From the NCBI GenBank assembly GCA_017577485.1, contig PKRI01000003.1, positions 72,501 through 87,525 on the forward strand: 15,025 nucleotides of DNA, given 5' to 3'. The stretch comes from Bacillota bacterium. Lineage in GTDB: Bacteria; Bacillota; Sulfobacillia; Thermaerobacterales; RSA17. Below the pieces are notes generated by a model that did no database searches, was not told the origin of the DNA, and worked only from the letters and a program-made list of their open reading frames with translations. Both the position numbers and the translations under genes were made by a program. Each line of letters opens with the position of its first letter. Positions within the stretch are counted from its first letter, which is position 1. Below, one piece after another: positions 1-6,380 of this stretch.

Positions 1-1370
1 TCTTCGTCCAGGGGATGGGCCTCGTCGTCGCCCCGGCGCCGCTCCTCCAACTGCTGCTGGAACCGCTCCCGCTGGTCGTCGGGGTCGTTCAACTCGGAAA
101 AGGCGTTGGCCAGCTCACTGCCTGCCACGATGGCCTCAAACCGGTAGGTCAGCAGCGGCTGGTCCGGCATCTTTTTGGCCAGCGGCGACATCGCCACGGG
201 GTAGTCGTACAGGAACGTGGGCTGGACCAGTTCCGGCTGGATGTACTTGTCGATCAGCGCGTCGAAGACGGCGGCGGGTGTCGGCGGCTTGTCCATCTCC
301 AGGTTGAGCCGGGCCGCCACGCGGCGCGCCCCGTCCTCGTCGGCGACCTCTTCATAGTCCACGCCGGCGGCTTCCCGCAGGGCGTCGGGCAGGCGCAGCC
401 GGCGCCACGGCGGCGCCAGGTCCAGCATCCGGCCCTGATAGGAAACCCGCGTCCCGCCGGTGACGGCGCGGGCGGCTTCGGCCACCAGTTCCTCGGTCAG
501 GGCCATCATGTCGGTGTAATCGGCGTAGGCCTGGTACAGTTCCAGCATGGTGAACTCGGGGTTGTGCCGCGTGGAGATGCCCTCGTTGCGGAAGACCCGG
601 CCGATCTCGTAGACCCGCTCCAGGCCGCCCACGATCAGCCGTTTCAGGTGCAGTTCCAGGGCGATGCGCAGGTACAGGTCCATGTCCAGCGCGTTGTGGT
701 GGGTGATGAAGGGGCGCGCGGCCGCTCCACCGTACACGGCCTGCAGCACCGGCGTCTCCACTTCGATGAAGCCGCGCTCGTCCAGGCAACGGCGGATCGT
801 GGCGACGATGCGGCTGCGGGCCAGGGCCCGCCGGCGGCTGTCTTCGTTGACGATCAGGTCCACGTACCGCCGGCGGTAGCGCAGTTCCACGTCCTTGAGG
901 CCGTACCACCGGGTGGGCAGGGGCCGCAGCGACTTGGCCAGCAGCGTCCACTGGGTCACCTGGACGCTGATCTCACCCTTGCGGGTGCGCATCACCCGGC
1001 CCCGGACACCCACGATGTCGCCCAGGTCCAGCTCGCCGAAAGCCTCATAGCTTTCGGCCCCCAGGTCGTCGAAGCGGGCGTAAAGCTGGATGCGGCCCGA
1101 TCGGTCCTGCAGGTCGGCGAAGGCGGCCTTGCCGTGGGAGCGCATGCCCATCAGCCGGCCGGCGACCCGGACCTCGGTCCCCTCCAGCCTTTCGAAGCCG
1201 TCAACGATCTCGGCCGCCGTGTGGGTGCGCTCATAGCGCTGCCCGAAGGGATCGATGCCCCGCTCCCGCCAGCGATCCAGCTTTCGGCGGCGGACGGCGA
1301 TCAGGTCCTGGACTTCCTGGACTTCGTCCTGGCTGACTTCTTCCCGGCTCAACGGTCCCGCCCCGCTCAC
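1..1370 (-). CDS. lysS: Lysyl-tRNA synthetase, class II (C-terminus cut off by window edge)
   Basis: Charges tRNA-Lys with lysine in the cytoplasm, using ATP. About 456 codons are visible; the family is usually near 500, so only the last ~40 residues, including class II motif 3, lie outside. From the N-terminus there is a helical start (VQDLIAVRRRKLDRW, then GIDPFG), an OB-fold tRNA-binding domain (VRVAGRLMGMRSHGKAAF; later GDIVGVRGRV) and the class II catalytic core. Motif 1 includes RGFIEVETPVL. Motif 2 is RNEGISTRHNPEFTMLE, with the ATP-binding RNE at residues about 261-263. The core also has YPVAMSPLAKK and ends with GDDEAHPLDED. The GTG start overlaps the greA stop by 4 nt (GTGA), suggesting coupled translation; a TTG at 1352 is an alternative start. 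Identity is certain, the exact start less so. Confidence 0.96.
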   Translation of the reverse strand, partial: MSGAGPLSREEVSQDEVQEVQDLIAVRRRKLDRWRERGIDPFGQRYERTHTAAEIVDGFERLEGTEVRVAGRLMGMRSHGKAAFADLQDRSGRIQLYARFDDLGAESYEAFGELDLGDIVGVRGRVMRTRKGEISVQVTQWTLLAKSLRPLPTRWYGLKDVELRYRRRYVDLIVNEDSRRRALARSRIVATIRRCLDERGFIEVETPVLQAVYGGAAARPFITHHNALDMDLYLRIALELHLKRLIVGGLERVYEIGRVFRNEGISTRHNPEFTMLELYQAYADYTDMMALTEELVAEAARAVTGGTRVSYQGRMLDLAPPWRRLRLPDALREAAGVDYEEVADEDGARRVAARLNLEMDKPPTPAAVFDALIDKYIQPELVQPTFLYDYPVAMSPLAKKMPDQPLLTYRFEAIVAGSELANAFSELNDPDDQRERFQQQLEERRRGDDEAHPLDE

Positions 1371-1861
1371 CGGCCGCCGGCCTGGGGCTGCCGCACTTCC
1401 AGGATCTCCAGCACCCGGCGGCTGCCGCTGGGGGTCTGCACCTCAACGCGGTCGCCGGCGCGGCGCCGGTACAGGGCCTGGCCCACCGGCGACTGGTAGG
1501 AGATGCGCCCGCTGGGCGGGTCGCCCTCGTGGGAACCGACGATGACGTAGGTGGACACGGTGCCGGTGTCCTCGTCGCGGACCGTCACCGTCGACCCCAG
1601 GTTGACCACCTCGGGGTCAAGTTCCTCGCTGGTCACGATGCGGGCGTTGCGCAGCATCTGCTCGATGCGCAGGATCTGGCCTTCCACGAAGGCCTGCTCG
1701 TTCTTGGCATCGTCGTACTCGGAATTCTCCGAAAGGTCGCCGAAGTCCCGGGCAGCCTTGATGCGCTCGGCGATCTCCTTGCGCTTCACGGTCTTGAGGT
1801 GATTCAGCTCGCTTTCCAGCTTCGCCAGGCCTTCCGGCGTAAGCAGCACCTCGTCCGCCAT
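1367..1861 (-). CDS. greA: Transcription elongation factor GreA
   Basis: GreA enters the RNA polymerase secondary channel and stimulates cleavage of backtracked transcripts. The 164-residue product has an N-terminal antiparallel coiled coil (about 1-75). Its tip carries the conserved acidic DLSENSEYDDAK stretch at 42-53, where D42 and E45 match the pair that coordinates catalytic magnesium. An FKBP-like C-terminal domain (about 83-157) contains SPVGQAL at 124-130. Two in-frame ATGs lie 6 nt apart. The GAGGAG site is only 3 nt from the first (1867) but 9 nt from the second (1861), so the second is preferred; the first would add two residues (MA). The C-terminus is a few residues longer than usual. 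greA lies between the acyl-ACP-reductase-like gene and lysS, and its TGA overlaps the lysS GTG. The greA-lysS adjacency is common in Bacillota. Confidence 0.96.
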   Translation of the reverse strand: MADEVLLTPEGLAKLESELNHLKTVKRKEIAERIKAARDFGDLSENSEYDDAKNEQAFVEGQILRIEQMLRNARIVTSEELDPEVVNLGSTVTVRDEDTGTVSTYVIVGSHEGDPPSGRISYQSPVGQALYRRRAGDRVEVQTPSGSRRVLEILEVRQPQAGGR

Positions 1862-1882
1862 AGCCATCCGCTCCTCGTTCTC

Positions 1883-1921
1883 CGCCGGCGCGGCGGCCGG
1901 CGCCGCCGCTCCGCGCCGGCG
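1883..1921 (-). repeat. GC-only inverted repeat between the COG5322 gene and greA
   Basis: The 74-nt gap ahead of greA holds an 11-nt perfect inverted repeat (CGCCGGCGCGG at 1883-1893, CCGCGCCGGCG at 1911-1921). An alternative nested hairpin has an 8-bp stem (1890-1897 with 1902-1909) and a CGGC tetraloop. No T-run follows on the minus strand, so it is not a standard intrinsic terminator. It could be a pause, a processing or stabilising hairpin, or simply a product of GC-rich sequence. Confidence 0.5.
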
Positions 1922-1941
1922 CGGCGGGCTGCACAGGCGGC

Positions 1942-3054
1942 CTACCCGATCTGCAGGCGCTCGCGCCCCGGCGAGGCCGCCTGCCGCTTCTCCTGGGCCC
2001 GCCGCTTGACCGCTTCAATCTCCTGGTCGGTGAGGCCGCGCTCGAAGCTGCGCAGGCCCGCCACCTTGAAGCCATGTTTACGAGCCAGGGCGCTGATCTC
2101 GTCGATGCGCTCCACGGTCAGATCGCGCCCCAGCGTGTAGTCCTCGTAGCGCTCTTCCAGCGCCAGGATCATGGTTTCGGCCATGCAGGCCATGCAGGTC
2201 CTGGGCGGGAAGCCGAAGTCGAAGTTGAACTCCACGGGCCCCGGCACTTCCACCACGCCGCCCTCCAGGACCAGCACGTCGTCGCGCTGCTCCGCCACCT
2301 GGCGGGAGACGTCGCGGGGACGGGCCACGTCGCAGACCACGGCCCCCACCTTCAAATGATGGGGCTGGATCAGCGCCTCCACCGCGCTGGACACGGCCAC
2401 GATCACGTCGGCCCGCGGCAGGGCGGCATCCAGGTCGGTGCTGACGTCGGCCACCAGGCCCGTCTCTTCCCGCAGCCGGGCGGCCAGCGCTTCCAGGCGG
2501 GGCTGGCTGCGGCCGATCAGCGTCAGGTGCCGCACGTCCCGGGCCAGGATCCGCGCGCAGGCCTGGCCGATGGACCCCGTGGCGCCCAGCACGGCGAACT
2601 CGGCCGTCTTGATGTCGTGGCCCATGATCCGGGCGCCCAGCAGCGCGCTCTCCAGCGCCGTGGCCACCGTGTAGGCGTTTCCGGTGGTGACGGCCGCGTC
2701 CAGCGCTTTGGCGATGGTGATGCCGGCGTCGCCCACCACCGAGGTGAAGGCGCCCAGGCCGATAATCTTCGCGCCCAACCGCTCGGCCATGCGGCCGGCG
2801 GCGATGATCTTCTTCAACACCAGGTCTTCGGGCAGCGTCACCATCTGCCGCGACGACAGCGGGCAGGCCACGAACCAGCCCTCGGCGGAGTTGTAGTCGG
2901 ACTGGATGCCGGTGATGTGGGACGCCTTCACCGGCGGCGCCCAGCGGGTTGCAAACTCGAGCCAGCTTTCGGGCAGGTGTCGCGTGAAGCCGAACTTGCG
3001 GGCGACGTCGCGAATCTCCAGCGGATGGATAATGAAGCCGAATTGCCCTGGCAT
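1942..3054 (-). CDS. Acyl-ACP-reductase-like / COG5322 predicted dehydrogenase
   Basis: This 370-residue protein resembles cyanobacterial long-chain acyl-ACP reductase (AAR), which reduces acyl-ACP to fatty aldehyde with NADPH; databases often label relatives shikimate dehydrogenase or predicted amino acid dehydrogenase. Seen in sequence: an N-terminal FGFIIHPLEIRDVARKFGF segment like AAR's FGLIGH start, GLGAFTSVVG at 99-108, TTGNAYTVATA at 123-133, a Rossmann nucleotide-binding GATGSIG at 157-163, LIGRSQPRLE at 179-188, and VLEGGVVEVPG at 262-272. CMACMAETM at 287-295 aligns with AAR's ACFAEA motif, so C290 sits where AAR has its acyl-accepting cysteine. The ATG has a G-rich ribosome binding site. 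It lies 36 nt after the gene starting at 4008, probably in one operon. No aldehyde-deformylating oxygenase lies in the window. The family match is strong; substrate and product are inference. Confidence 0.8.
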   Translation of the reverse strand: MPGQFGFIIHPLEIRDVARKFGFTRHLPESWLEFATRWAPPVKASHITGIQSDYNSAEGWFVACPLSSRQMVTLPEDLVLKKIIAAGRMAERLGAKIIGLGAFTSVVGDAGITIAKALDAAVTTGNAYTVATALESALLGARIMGHDIKTAEFAVLGATGSIGQACARILARDVRHLTLIGRSQPRLEALAARLREETGLVADVSTDLDAALPRADVIVAVSSAVEALIQPHHLKVGAVVCDVARPRDVSRQVAEQRDDVLVLEGGVVEVPGPVEFNFDFGFPPRTCMACMAETMILALEERYEDYTLGRDLTVERIDEISALARKHGFKVAGLRSFERGLTDQEIEAVKRRAQEKRQAASPGRERLQIG

Positions 3055-3084
3055 GGTGTCCCCCCGCCTGGCAGCATCGCAGAA

Positions 3085-3093
3085 AGTATATCA
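3085..3093 (-). promoter_or_regulatory. Candidate extended -10 promoter for the COG5322 gene
   Basis: On the minus strand the sequence reads TGATATACT: a TGn extension followed by TATACT, one mismatch from TATAAT. The TGA is also the stop codon of the upstream gene. No good -35 box lies 16-18 nt upstream, which an extended -10 promoter can tolerate. A start about 7 nt downstream would leave a leader of roughly 24 nt before the ATG at 3054. A TATA stretch is rare in this GC-rich window, but the call rests on one short motif. Confidence 0.35.
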
Positions 3094-4008
3094 CCGCAGC
3101 CGCTCGATGCGGGGTCTGAAATCGAGACGGTCCAGCCACCGCTCGTAGTCGGCCGGGGTCAGATCCTCGGGCCGCCGCCCCGACGCCGCCACCAGCACCG
3201 CCTCCATGATGTTGGTGCCGAAGGACCGGCCTTCCAGTTCGGGGGTGGTGGTGATCAGGGTGGCGACGCCCCGCTCCCGCATCAGTTCCAGGTCGTCGCG
3301 GGTCACGGTGTTGGTGATGACGATCTTGCCGTCCAGCCGCTCCGGCATGTAGCGCCGGATGAAGTGGAAATCGCCGGTGACGATGTGGGCCTCGTGGAAG
3401 TAGCGGCTGTGGCGGGGGGTATTGATCTCCTGCTTCTTGCCCGTGGGGTAGAGCATGTGGATGGGGAGGCGGCAGGCGATGGGGCCGATGACGCGGGCCG
3501 CGTAGTCCAGGGCCCGCAGCGAGCGCAGCGGGATCGGCAGGCCCAGGATGAACATCAGGTCGCCCAGGACCAGGTCGCACCCCGACCGGGCCAGTTCCTC
3601 GGCCATGCCGAAGCGGTCCACCGCCGAGACCATCAGCACCTTCTTGCCGGCGAAGTCCACCACACCGTTCTCCCGCAGGTAGCGGATGACGCGGCGCTCC
3701 AGCGTGTTCTTCAGGCCGCTTCCATCCACGATGGGCGTCTTCGTCGCGGCCCGGGCGATGCGCAGCGCGTCCCGCAGCACGTACCGCCGCTGGCCCGCCA
3801 CCACGTAGAGGTCAAGGCCGCCCATGCCGAAAGCGTCCACCTTGCCGTCCAGTTCGCGGATGAGCGCGATGGCGCGGTCGATGTCGCCGTCGGTGCCCCG
3901 GCGCTCGATGATGAACGGCCGGCCCAGCAATTCGATCTCGACGCGGTGGTCACGGCGGGATGAGCCGATGCTGACGCCGACGATGTGAACTGGACGGACC
4001 TGGGACAT
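3091..4008 (-). CDS. Conserved protein of unknown function, often labelled quinate 5-dehydrogenase
   Basis: A 305-residue soluble protein with no signal peptide. The ATG at 4008 has an ideal GGAGGT site 6 nt upstream, so upstream in-frame sequence is not coding. I recall relatives in Bacillota carrying the name quinate 5-dehydrogenase, but I see no sequence proof of quinate activity. It starts with a beta-strand/Gly segment, VHIVGVSIGSS at 7-17. Distinctive blocks are AFGMGGLDLYV at 59-69, TPIVDGSGLKNTLERR at 91-106, KKVLMVSAVDRFGMAEEL at 122-139, LPIHMLYPTGKKQ at 181-193, and FGTNIMEAVLVAASG at 263-277. It is the first gene of a likely two-gene unit with the acyl-ACP-reductase-like gene 36 nt downstream. 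It diverges from the UPF0173 gene across a 120-nt gap. The conserved pairing suggests a shared pathway; the reaction is unknown. Confidence 0.8.
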   Translation of the reverse strand: MSQVRPVHIVGVSIGSSRRDHRVEIELLGRPFIIERRGTDGDIDRAIALIRELDGKVDAFGMGGLDLYVVAGQRRYVLRDALRIARAATKTPIVDGSGLKNTLERRVIRYLRENGVVDFAGKKVLMVSAVDRFGMAEELARSGCDLVLGDLMFILGLPIPLRSLRALDYAARVIGPIACRLPIHMLYPTGKKQEINTPRHSRYFHEAHIVTGDFHFIRRYMPERLDGKIVITNTVTRDDLELMRERGVATLITTTPELEGRSFGTNIMEAVLVAASGRRPEDLTPADYERWLDRLDFRPRIERLR

Positions 4009-4052
4009 ACCGCCACCTCCGGGCATGCTTGATTCGGATTTCCCGGGGCCTT

Positions 4053-4112
4053 TCCCTGTGTCCTCGCAGGGACCGGCACCGCCCCCGGCCAAAGGAGCCA
4101 CAGGAATTCCTG
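4053..4112. promoter_or_regulatory. Divergent intergenic region with two small inverted repeats
   Basis: The 120-nt gap between the divergent genes at 4008 (minus) and 4129 (plus) must hold both promoters, but I find no clear -35/-10 pair in either direction. It contains a 6-bp inverted repeat (TCCCTG 4053-4058, CAGGGA 4067-4072). It also contains a perfect 12-nt palindrome, CAGGAATTCCTG (4101-4112), immediately upstream of the plus-strand ribosome binding site. Either could be an operator; both may be chance. Confidence 0.3.
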
Positions 4113-4128
4113 GAAGGAGTGGATGCCC

Positions 4129-4797
4129 ATGCGCATCACCTACCTGGGCCATGCGTCCTTCTACGTGGAGGGCGGCGGCGTCCGCGTGGCCGTCGATCCG
4201 TGGCTGACCGGCAATCCCAGGGCCGCCGTGAAGGCCGAGGATCTCAAGGTCGACTACATCGTGCTGACCCACGCCCACGACGACCACAAGGGCGACGTGA
4301 TCCCCATCGCCCGGGCCAACGACGCCACCGTCATCACCACCAACGAGATCGCCGTCTGGCTGCAGGAGCAGGGCGTCAAGGCCCACGGCATGCACCTGGG
4401 CGGCAAGACCCCGCTGGGCGACGGTTACGCCCGGTGCTTCCCGGCCTTCCACGGGTCCGGCATCGCCGGCGGGCACGCGGCCGGCTACGTGCTGCGCCTG
4501 GGCGGCAAGACCTTCTACCACGCCGGCGACACCTGCCTGTTCAGCGACATGAAACTGCTGAACGGCATCGTCGACACGGTGGACGTGGCGGCGCTGCCCA
4601 TCGGCGACAACTACACCATGGGGCCCGAGGACGCCGCGGTGGCCGCTCAGTGGATCAACCCGCGCATCGTGATCCCCATGCACTACAACACGTTCCCGCT
4701 GATCGAGGTGGACGCCGGGGCCTTCAAGCGGCGGGTGGAGAGCGAATCCGGCATCAGGGTGGAAATCCTGGAACCCGGCCAGTCCCTGCATGTTTGA
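4129..4797 (+). CDS. UPF0173 family metal-dependent hydrolase (metallo-beta-lactamase fold)
   Basis: A 222-residue soluble MBL-fold hydrolase of the UPF0173 family (Bacillus YtkL type); the physiological substrate is not known. The N-terminus MRITYLGHASFYVE is the family signature. Metal ligands are visible: the H-x-H-x-D-H motif as HAHDDH (H48, H50, D52, H53), then H108 in AFHGSG, D134 in HAGDTC, and H185 in PMHYNTF. Length fits the family (about 220-230). Two ATGs lie 6 nt apart: the AAGGAG site is 3 nt from the one at 4123 and 9 nt from 4129, and homologues begin at the second, so 4129 is chosen. Its stop overlaps the next gene's start by 8 nt, suggesting coupled translation. It is the first gene of a short plus-strand group within a minus-strand region. 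Confidence 0.92.
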   Translation: MRITYLGHASFYVEGGGVRVAVDPWLTGNPRAAVKAEDLKVDYIVLTHAHDDHKGDVIPIARANDATVITTNEIAVWLQEQGVKAHGMHLGGKTPLGDGYARCFPAFHGSGIAGGHAAGYVLRLGGKTFYHAGDTCLFSDMKLLNGIVDTVDVAALPIGDNYTMGPEDAAVAAQWINPRIVIPMHYNTFPLIEVDAGAFKRRVESESGIRVEILEPGQSLHV

Positions 4798-5188
4798 GAC
4801 CACCCACGCCCTGGCCGGCGCGGCCCTGGGATCCCTGGCCGGGGGGCCGGTGAGCGCTTTCGCCGTGGGCCTGGCGTCCCACGCGGTGCTGGACGCCATC
4901 CCCCACTGGGACTACCGAACGGTACCGGCGGCGGTGGTGGACGTGCTGGTGGGGGCGGTGGCGGTGGGTGCCGCGGCCGCCCAGGCTGCCGACCCGGCCC
5001 CGGTGATCGCCGGCGCCGTGGGGGCCGTGCTGCCCGACGTGGAGGTGGCCCTGAAGGCGCTGGGGCGCTGGCCCTGGCGCCTCTTCTACCCGTCCCACAC
5101 CGGGCGGCTGCCGCACCCGGCGGCGCCGCTGCCGTGGGGAGTGCTGACCCAGTTAGCCGTTGCCGCTGCGGCCCTGCTGGCCCTGTGA
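4790..5188 (+). CDS. Small membrane protein with putative metal site (DUF457/YdjM-like)
   Basis: A 132-residue, strongly hydrophobic protein. It begins MFETTHALAG and contains SHAVLDAIPHWDY at 30-42. The pattern of H6, H31, D35, H39, D41 and later LPD (D83) resembles small proteins annotated as membrane-bound metal-dependent hydrolases (YdjM/DUF457-like). Likely membrane segments are about 7-32, 44-66, 69-89 and 114-132, so most of the chain is in the membrane. Its ATG lies inside the last codons of the UPF0173 gene (8-nt overlap) with only a weak ribosome binding site, which favours translational coupling. Pairing of a soluble MBL hydrolase with a membrane protein carrying a His/Asp site is suggestive, but no reaction can be named. 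The family assignment is moderate. Confidence 0.7.
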   Translation: MFETTHALAGAALGSLAGGPVSAFAVGLASHAVLDAIPHWDYRTVPAAVVDVLVGAVAVGAAAAQAADPAPVIAGAVGAVLPDVEVALKALGRWPWRLFYPSHTGRLPHPAAPLPWGVLTQLAVAAAALLAL

Positions 5189-5242
5189 CCCGCCGCCAGC
5201 GGCCGGAGCCGCAGGTGGCCGGAAAGGTGGCGATGCGGTGCC

Positions 5243-5536
5243 GTGTACCGCCATGAACTGAAGCTGTCCATCAACGCGCTGGACAGGGCGGTGCTCTCGA
5301 GCCGGCTCAGCAAGGTCCTTCCCCGGGACCCGCATTCGGGGCCCGGCGGGACCTACACGGTCCGCAGCATCTATTTCGACGACGACAGGGACACGGCGCT
5401 GCTGCAAAAGCTCACCGGCCAGCTTTACCGGGAAAAGTTCCGCCTCCGCACGTACGGCAGGGACAGCGGGGTCATTTACCTGGAGAGGAAGATCAAGCGC
5501 GGGAACCTCGGCTGCAAGGAGAAGGCGAGGCTTTAA
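5243..5536 (+). pseudogene. Truncated VTC-domain (polyphosphate-polymerase-like) gene
   Basis: The 97-residue frame is the N-terminal third of a VTC domain, the tunnel-fold domain of polyphosphate polymerases; intact bacterial versions run about 230-300 residues. Family motifs: YRHELK at 2-7, LPRDPHSGPGGTYTVRSIYFDD at 26-47 (R41 in the tunnel-lining strand), REKFRLRTYG at 63-72 and LERKIKRG at 80-87. The frame ends abruptly with TAA right after KEKARL, where homologues continue into the second half of the domain. The likely start is the GTG at 5243, since homologues begin just before YRHELK, with a poor ribosome binding site. The basic residues needed from the C-terminal half are missing, so activity is not expected. 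What follows reads as the end of a CotH-like protein in another frame, suggesting an internal deletion. Confidence 0.75.
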
Positions 5537-5588
5537 CCAGCGATTCCTCAGGGCGGCCGGGTTTGATGTCGACATTTCCGGAACCGCG

Positions 5589-5927
5589 GTGGTCACCGGC
5601 GGGCGCAACGCGGCCCCCCTGGACGGGAGCGCCATGAGCCTGCCTGACTTTGTGGAGCGCCGCATCGAAAACGTGAGAGAACAGTTGGCCGGCAAGATCC
5701 CCTCGGCCATCCCGGAGGACGCCCCCGCATCGCGAGGACCGGGCGGCTTGCCGGGTGATGGCCGGGCGCCCGCTCCGGAAGCGTCACCCCAGGGGACGAC
5801 CCCGCCGGCGCTGGATGCCGGCGAGGCCGATCCTGCCGAGTCTTACCATGCCCTGGGCGGCGCGCTGGCCGTCCTCGCCGGCGCCATCACCCTGGTGGCC
5901 CGGCGGCGGAGCAAGTGGACCATCTGA
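5589..5927 (+). CDS. CotH-like C-terminal remnant with membrane anchor
   Basis: The 112-residue frame has no recognised complete domain. The stretch LPDFVERRIENVREQLAGKI (18-37) resembles the C-terminal end of CotH-family spore-coat kinases, which typically finish with a phenylalanine/arginine-rich helix like FxxxRxxxVxxQL. After it come a Pro/Ala/Gly-rich linker (38-84), a hydrophobic segment at about 86-104 and a basic RRRSKW end, as in a C-terminal membrane anchor. The frame stays open upstream of 5589 through codons reading FNQRFLRAAGFDVDISG, right up to the VTC stop. So it is probably the 3' end of a larger gene whose front is gone. VTC, DUF4956 and CotH genes often cluster, which fits a deletion joining the two ends. 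A GTG (5589) or ATG (5634) could start a short peptide, but expression is doubtful. It ends 10 nt from the convergent DUF151 gene. Confidence 0.5.
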   Translation: MVTGGRNAAPLDGSAMSLPDFVERRIENVREQLAGKIPSAIPEDAPASRGPGGLPGDGRAPAPEASPQGTTPPALDAGEADPAESYHALGGALAVLAGAITLVARRRSKWTI

Positions 5928-5937
5928 ACGCAGCTGG

Positions 5938-6357
5938 TCAGCGCACCCAGCGGTCTTCTTCTTCGATGATGGCGCCGGCCTCCAGGACCGACTCAGTGGC
6001 GTAGATGGGCGCCCGGGCCCGCACGGCCAGGGCGATGGCGTCGCTGGAACGGGCGTCGATCTCCATGATGCCCCGCTCGGTCTCCAGATCCAGCTGCCCG
6101 ATGTAGGTGTCGTTGCGCAGGTCGTGGATCACCACCCGGTGCACCCGGGCCTGGAGCCGCTGGATGATGGCCATGGCCAGGTCGTGGGTAAGCGGTCGCG
6201 AAGGCGTCATACCCTCCAGCGGCAGGGCGATCGCCGTGGCCTCGGCGGGACCGATGGCGATGACGAGGACGCGCTTGCCGTCTTTCTCCTTGAGCACGAC
6301 CACGTTGCCACCGTCTTCGCCGACGGTGCCCACGCTGACGACCTTCATCTCGATCAC
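5938..6357 (-). CDS. Bifunctional nuclease family protein (DUF151)
   Basis: A 139-residue cytoplasmic protein of the bifunctional nuclease/DUF151 family; some members cleave RNA and DNA, but the bacterial role is poorly defined. Family signatures are clear: IGPAEATAIAL at 36-46, RPLTHDL at 54-60, RNDTYIGQL at 81-89 and DARSSDAIALAVRARAPIY at 101-119, followed by the usual acidic tail. The GTG start at 6357 is favoured by a GGGGAGG site 7 nt upstream; an in-frame ATG three codons later (6348) is an alternative. It is the last minus-strand gene before the plus-strand island. It is separated from coaX by 175 nt containing a hairpin plus T-run that ends just before its ribosome binding site. So its expression may depend on readthrough or conditional antitermination. 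Family identity is confident; function is open. Confidence 0.92.
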   Translation of the reverse strand: MIEMKVVSVGTVGEDGGNVVVLKEKDGKRVLVIAIGPAEATAIALPLEGMTPSRPLTHDLAMAIIQRLQARVHRVVIHDLRNDTYIGQLDLETERGIMEIDARSSDAIALAVRARAPIYATESVLEAGAIIEEEDRWVR

Positions 6358-6380
6358 GGCCCTGCCTCCCCTCCCTGACG

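Noticed and set aside
2078..3580. 500-codon minus-strand frame spanning the two dehydrogenase-like genes
   Set aside because: It is a frame shifted relative to both real genes, and its product is Arg/Gly/Pro/His-rich with no motif. The two genes in the other frames have family signatures and good ribosome binding sites.
2074..3963. Very long plus-strand open frames opposite minus-strand genes (also near 15-1499, 6464-8647, 9420-10985, 10577-12388 and 12586-14406)
   Set aside because: Their products are His/Gln/Gly/Arg-rich with no recognisable motifs. They lie exactly antisense to clearly identified genes (lysS, the COG5322 pair, coaX/S58 peptidase, propeller, cca, ftsH), as expected from stop-poor antisense frames in GC-rich coding DNA.
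4031..4059. Plus-strand TTGATT as a -35 box for the UPF0173 gene
   Set aside because: At the right spacing the -10 would be TTCCCT, too far from TATAAT to support a call.
4029..4853. Second plus-strand frame overlapping the UPF0173 gene
   Set aside because: The product is Arg/Gly/His-rich shadow coding; the UPF0173 frame has all the metal-binding motifs.
4009..4899. N-terminal extension of the 305-residue protein up to about 602 residues
   Set aside because: The extra sequence is antisense to the UPF0173 and DUF457-like genes and has no motifs. An ideal GGAGGT site marks the ATG at 4008.
5153..5710. Minus-strand frame of about 185 codons opposite the VTC fragment
   Set aside because: No motif, and the opposite strand carries unmistakable VTC sequence, so it is treated as a shadow frame.
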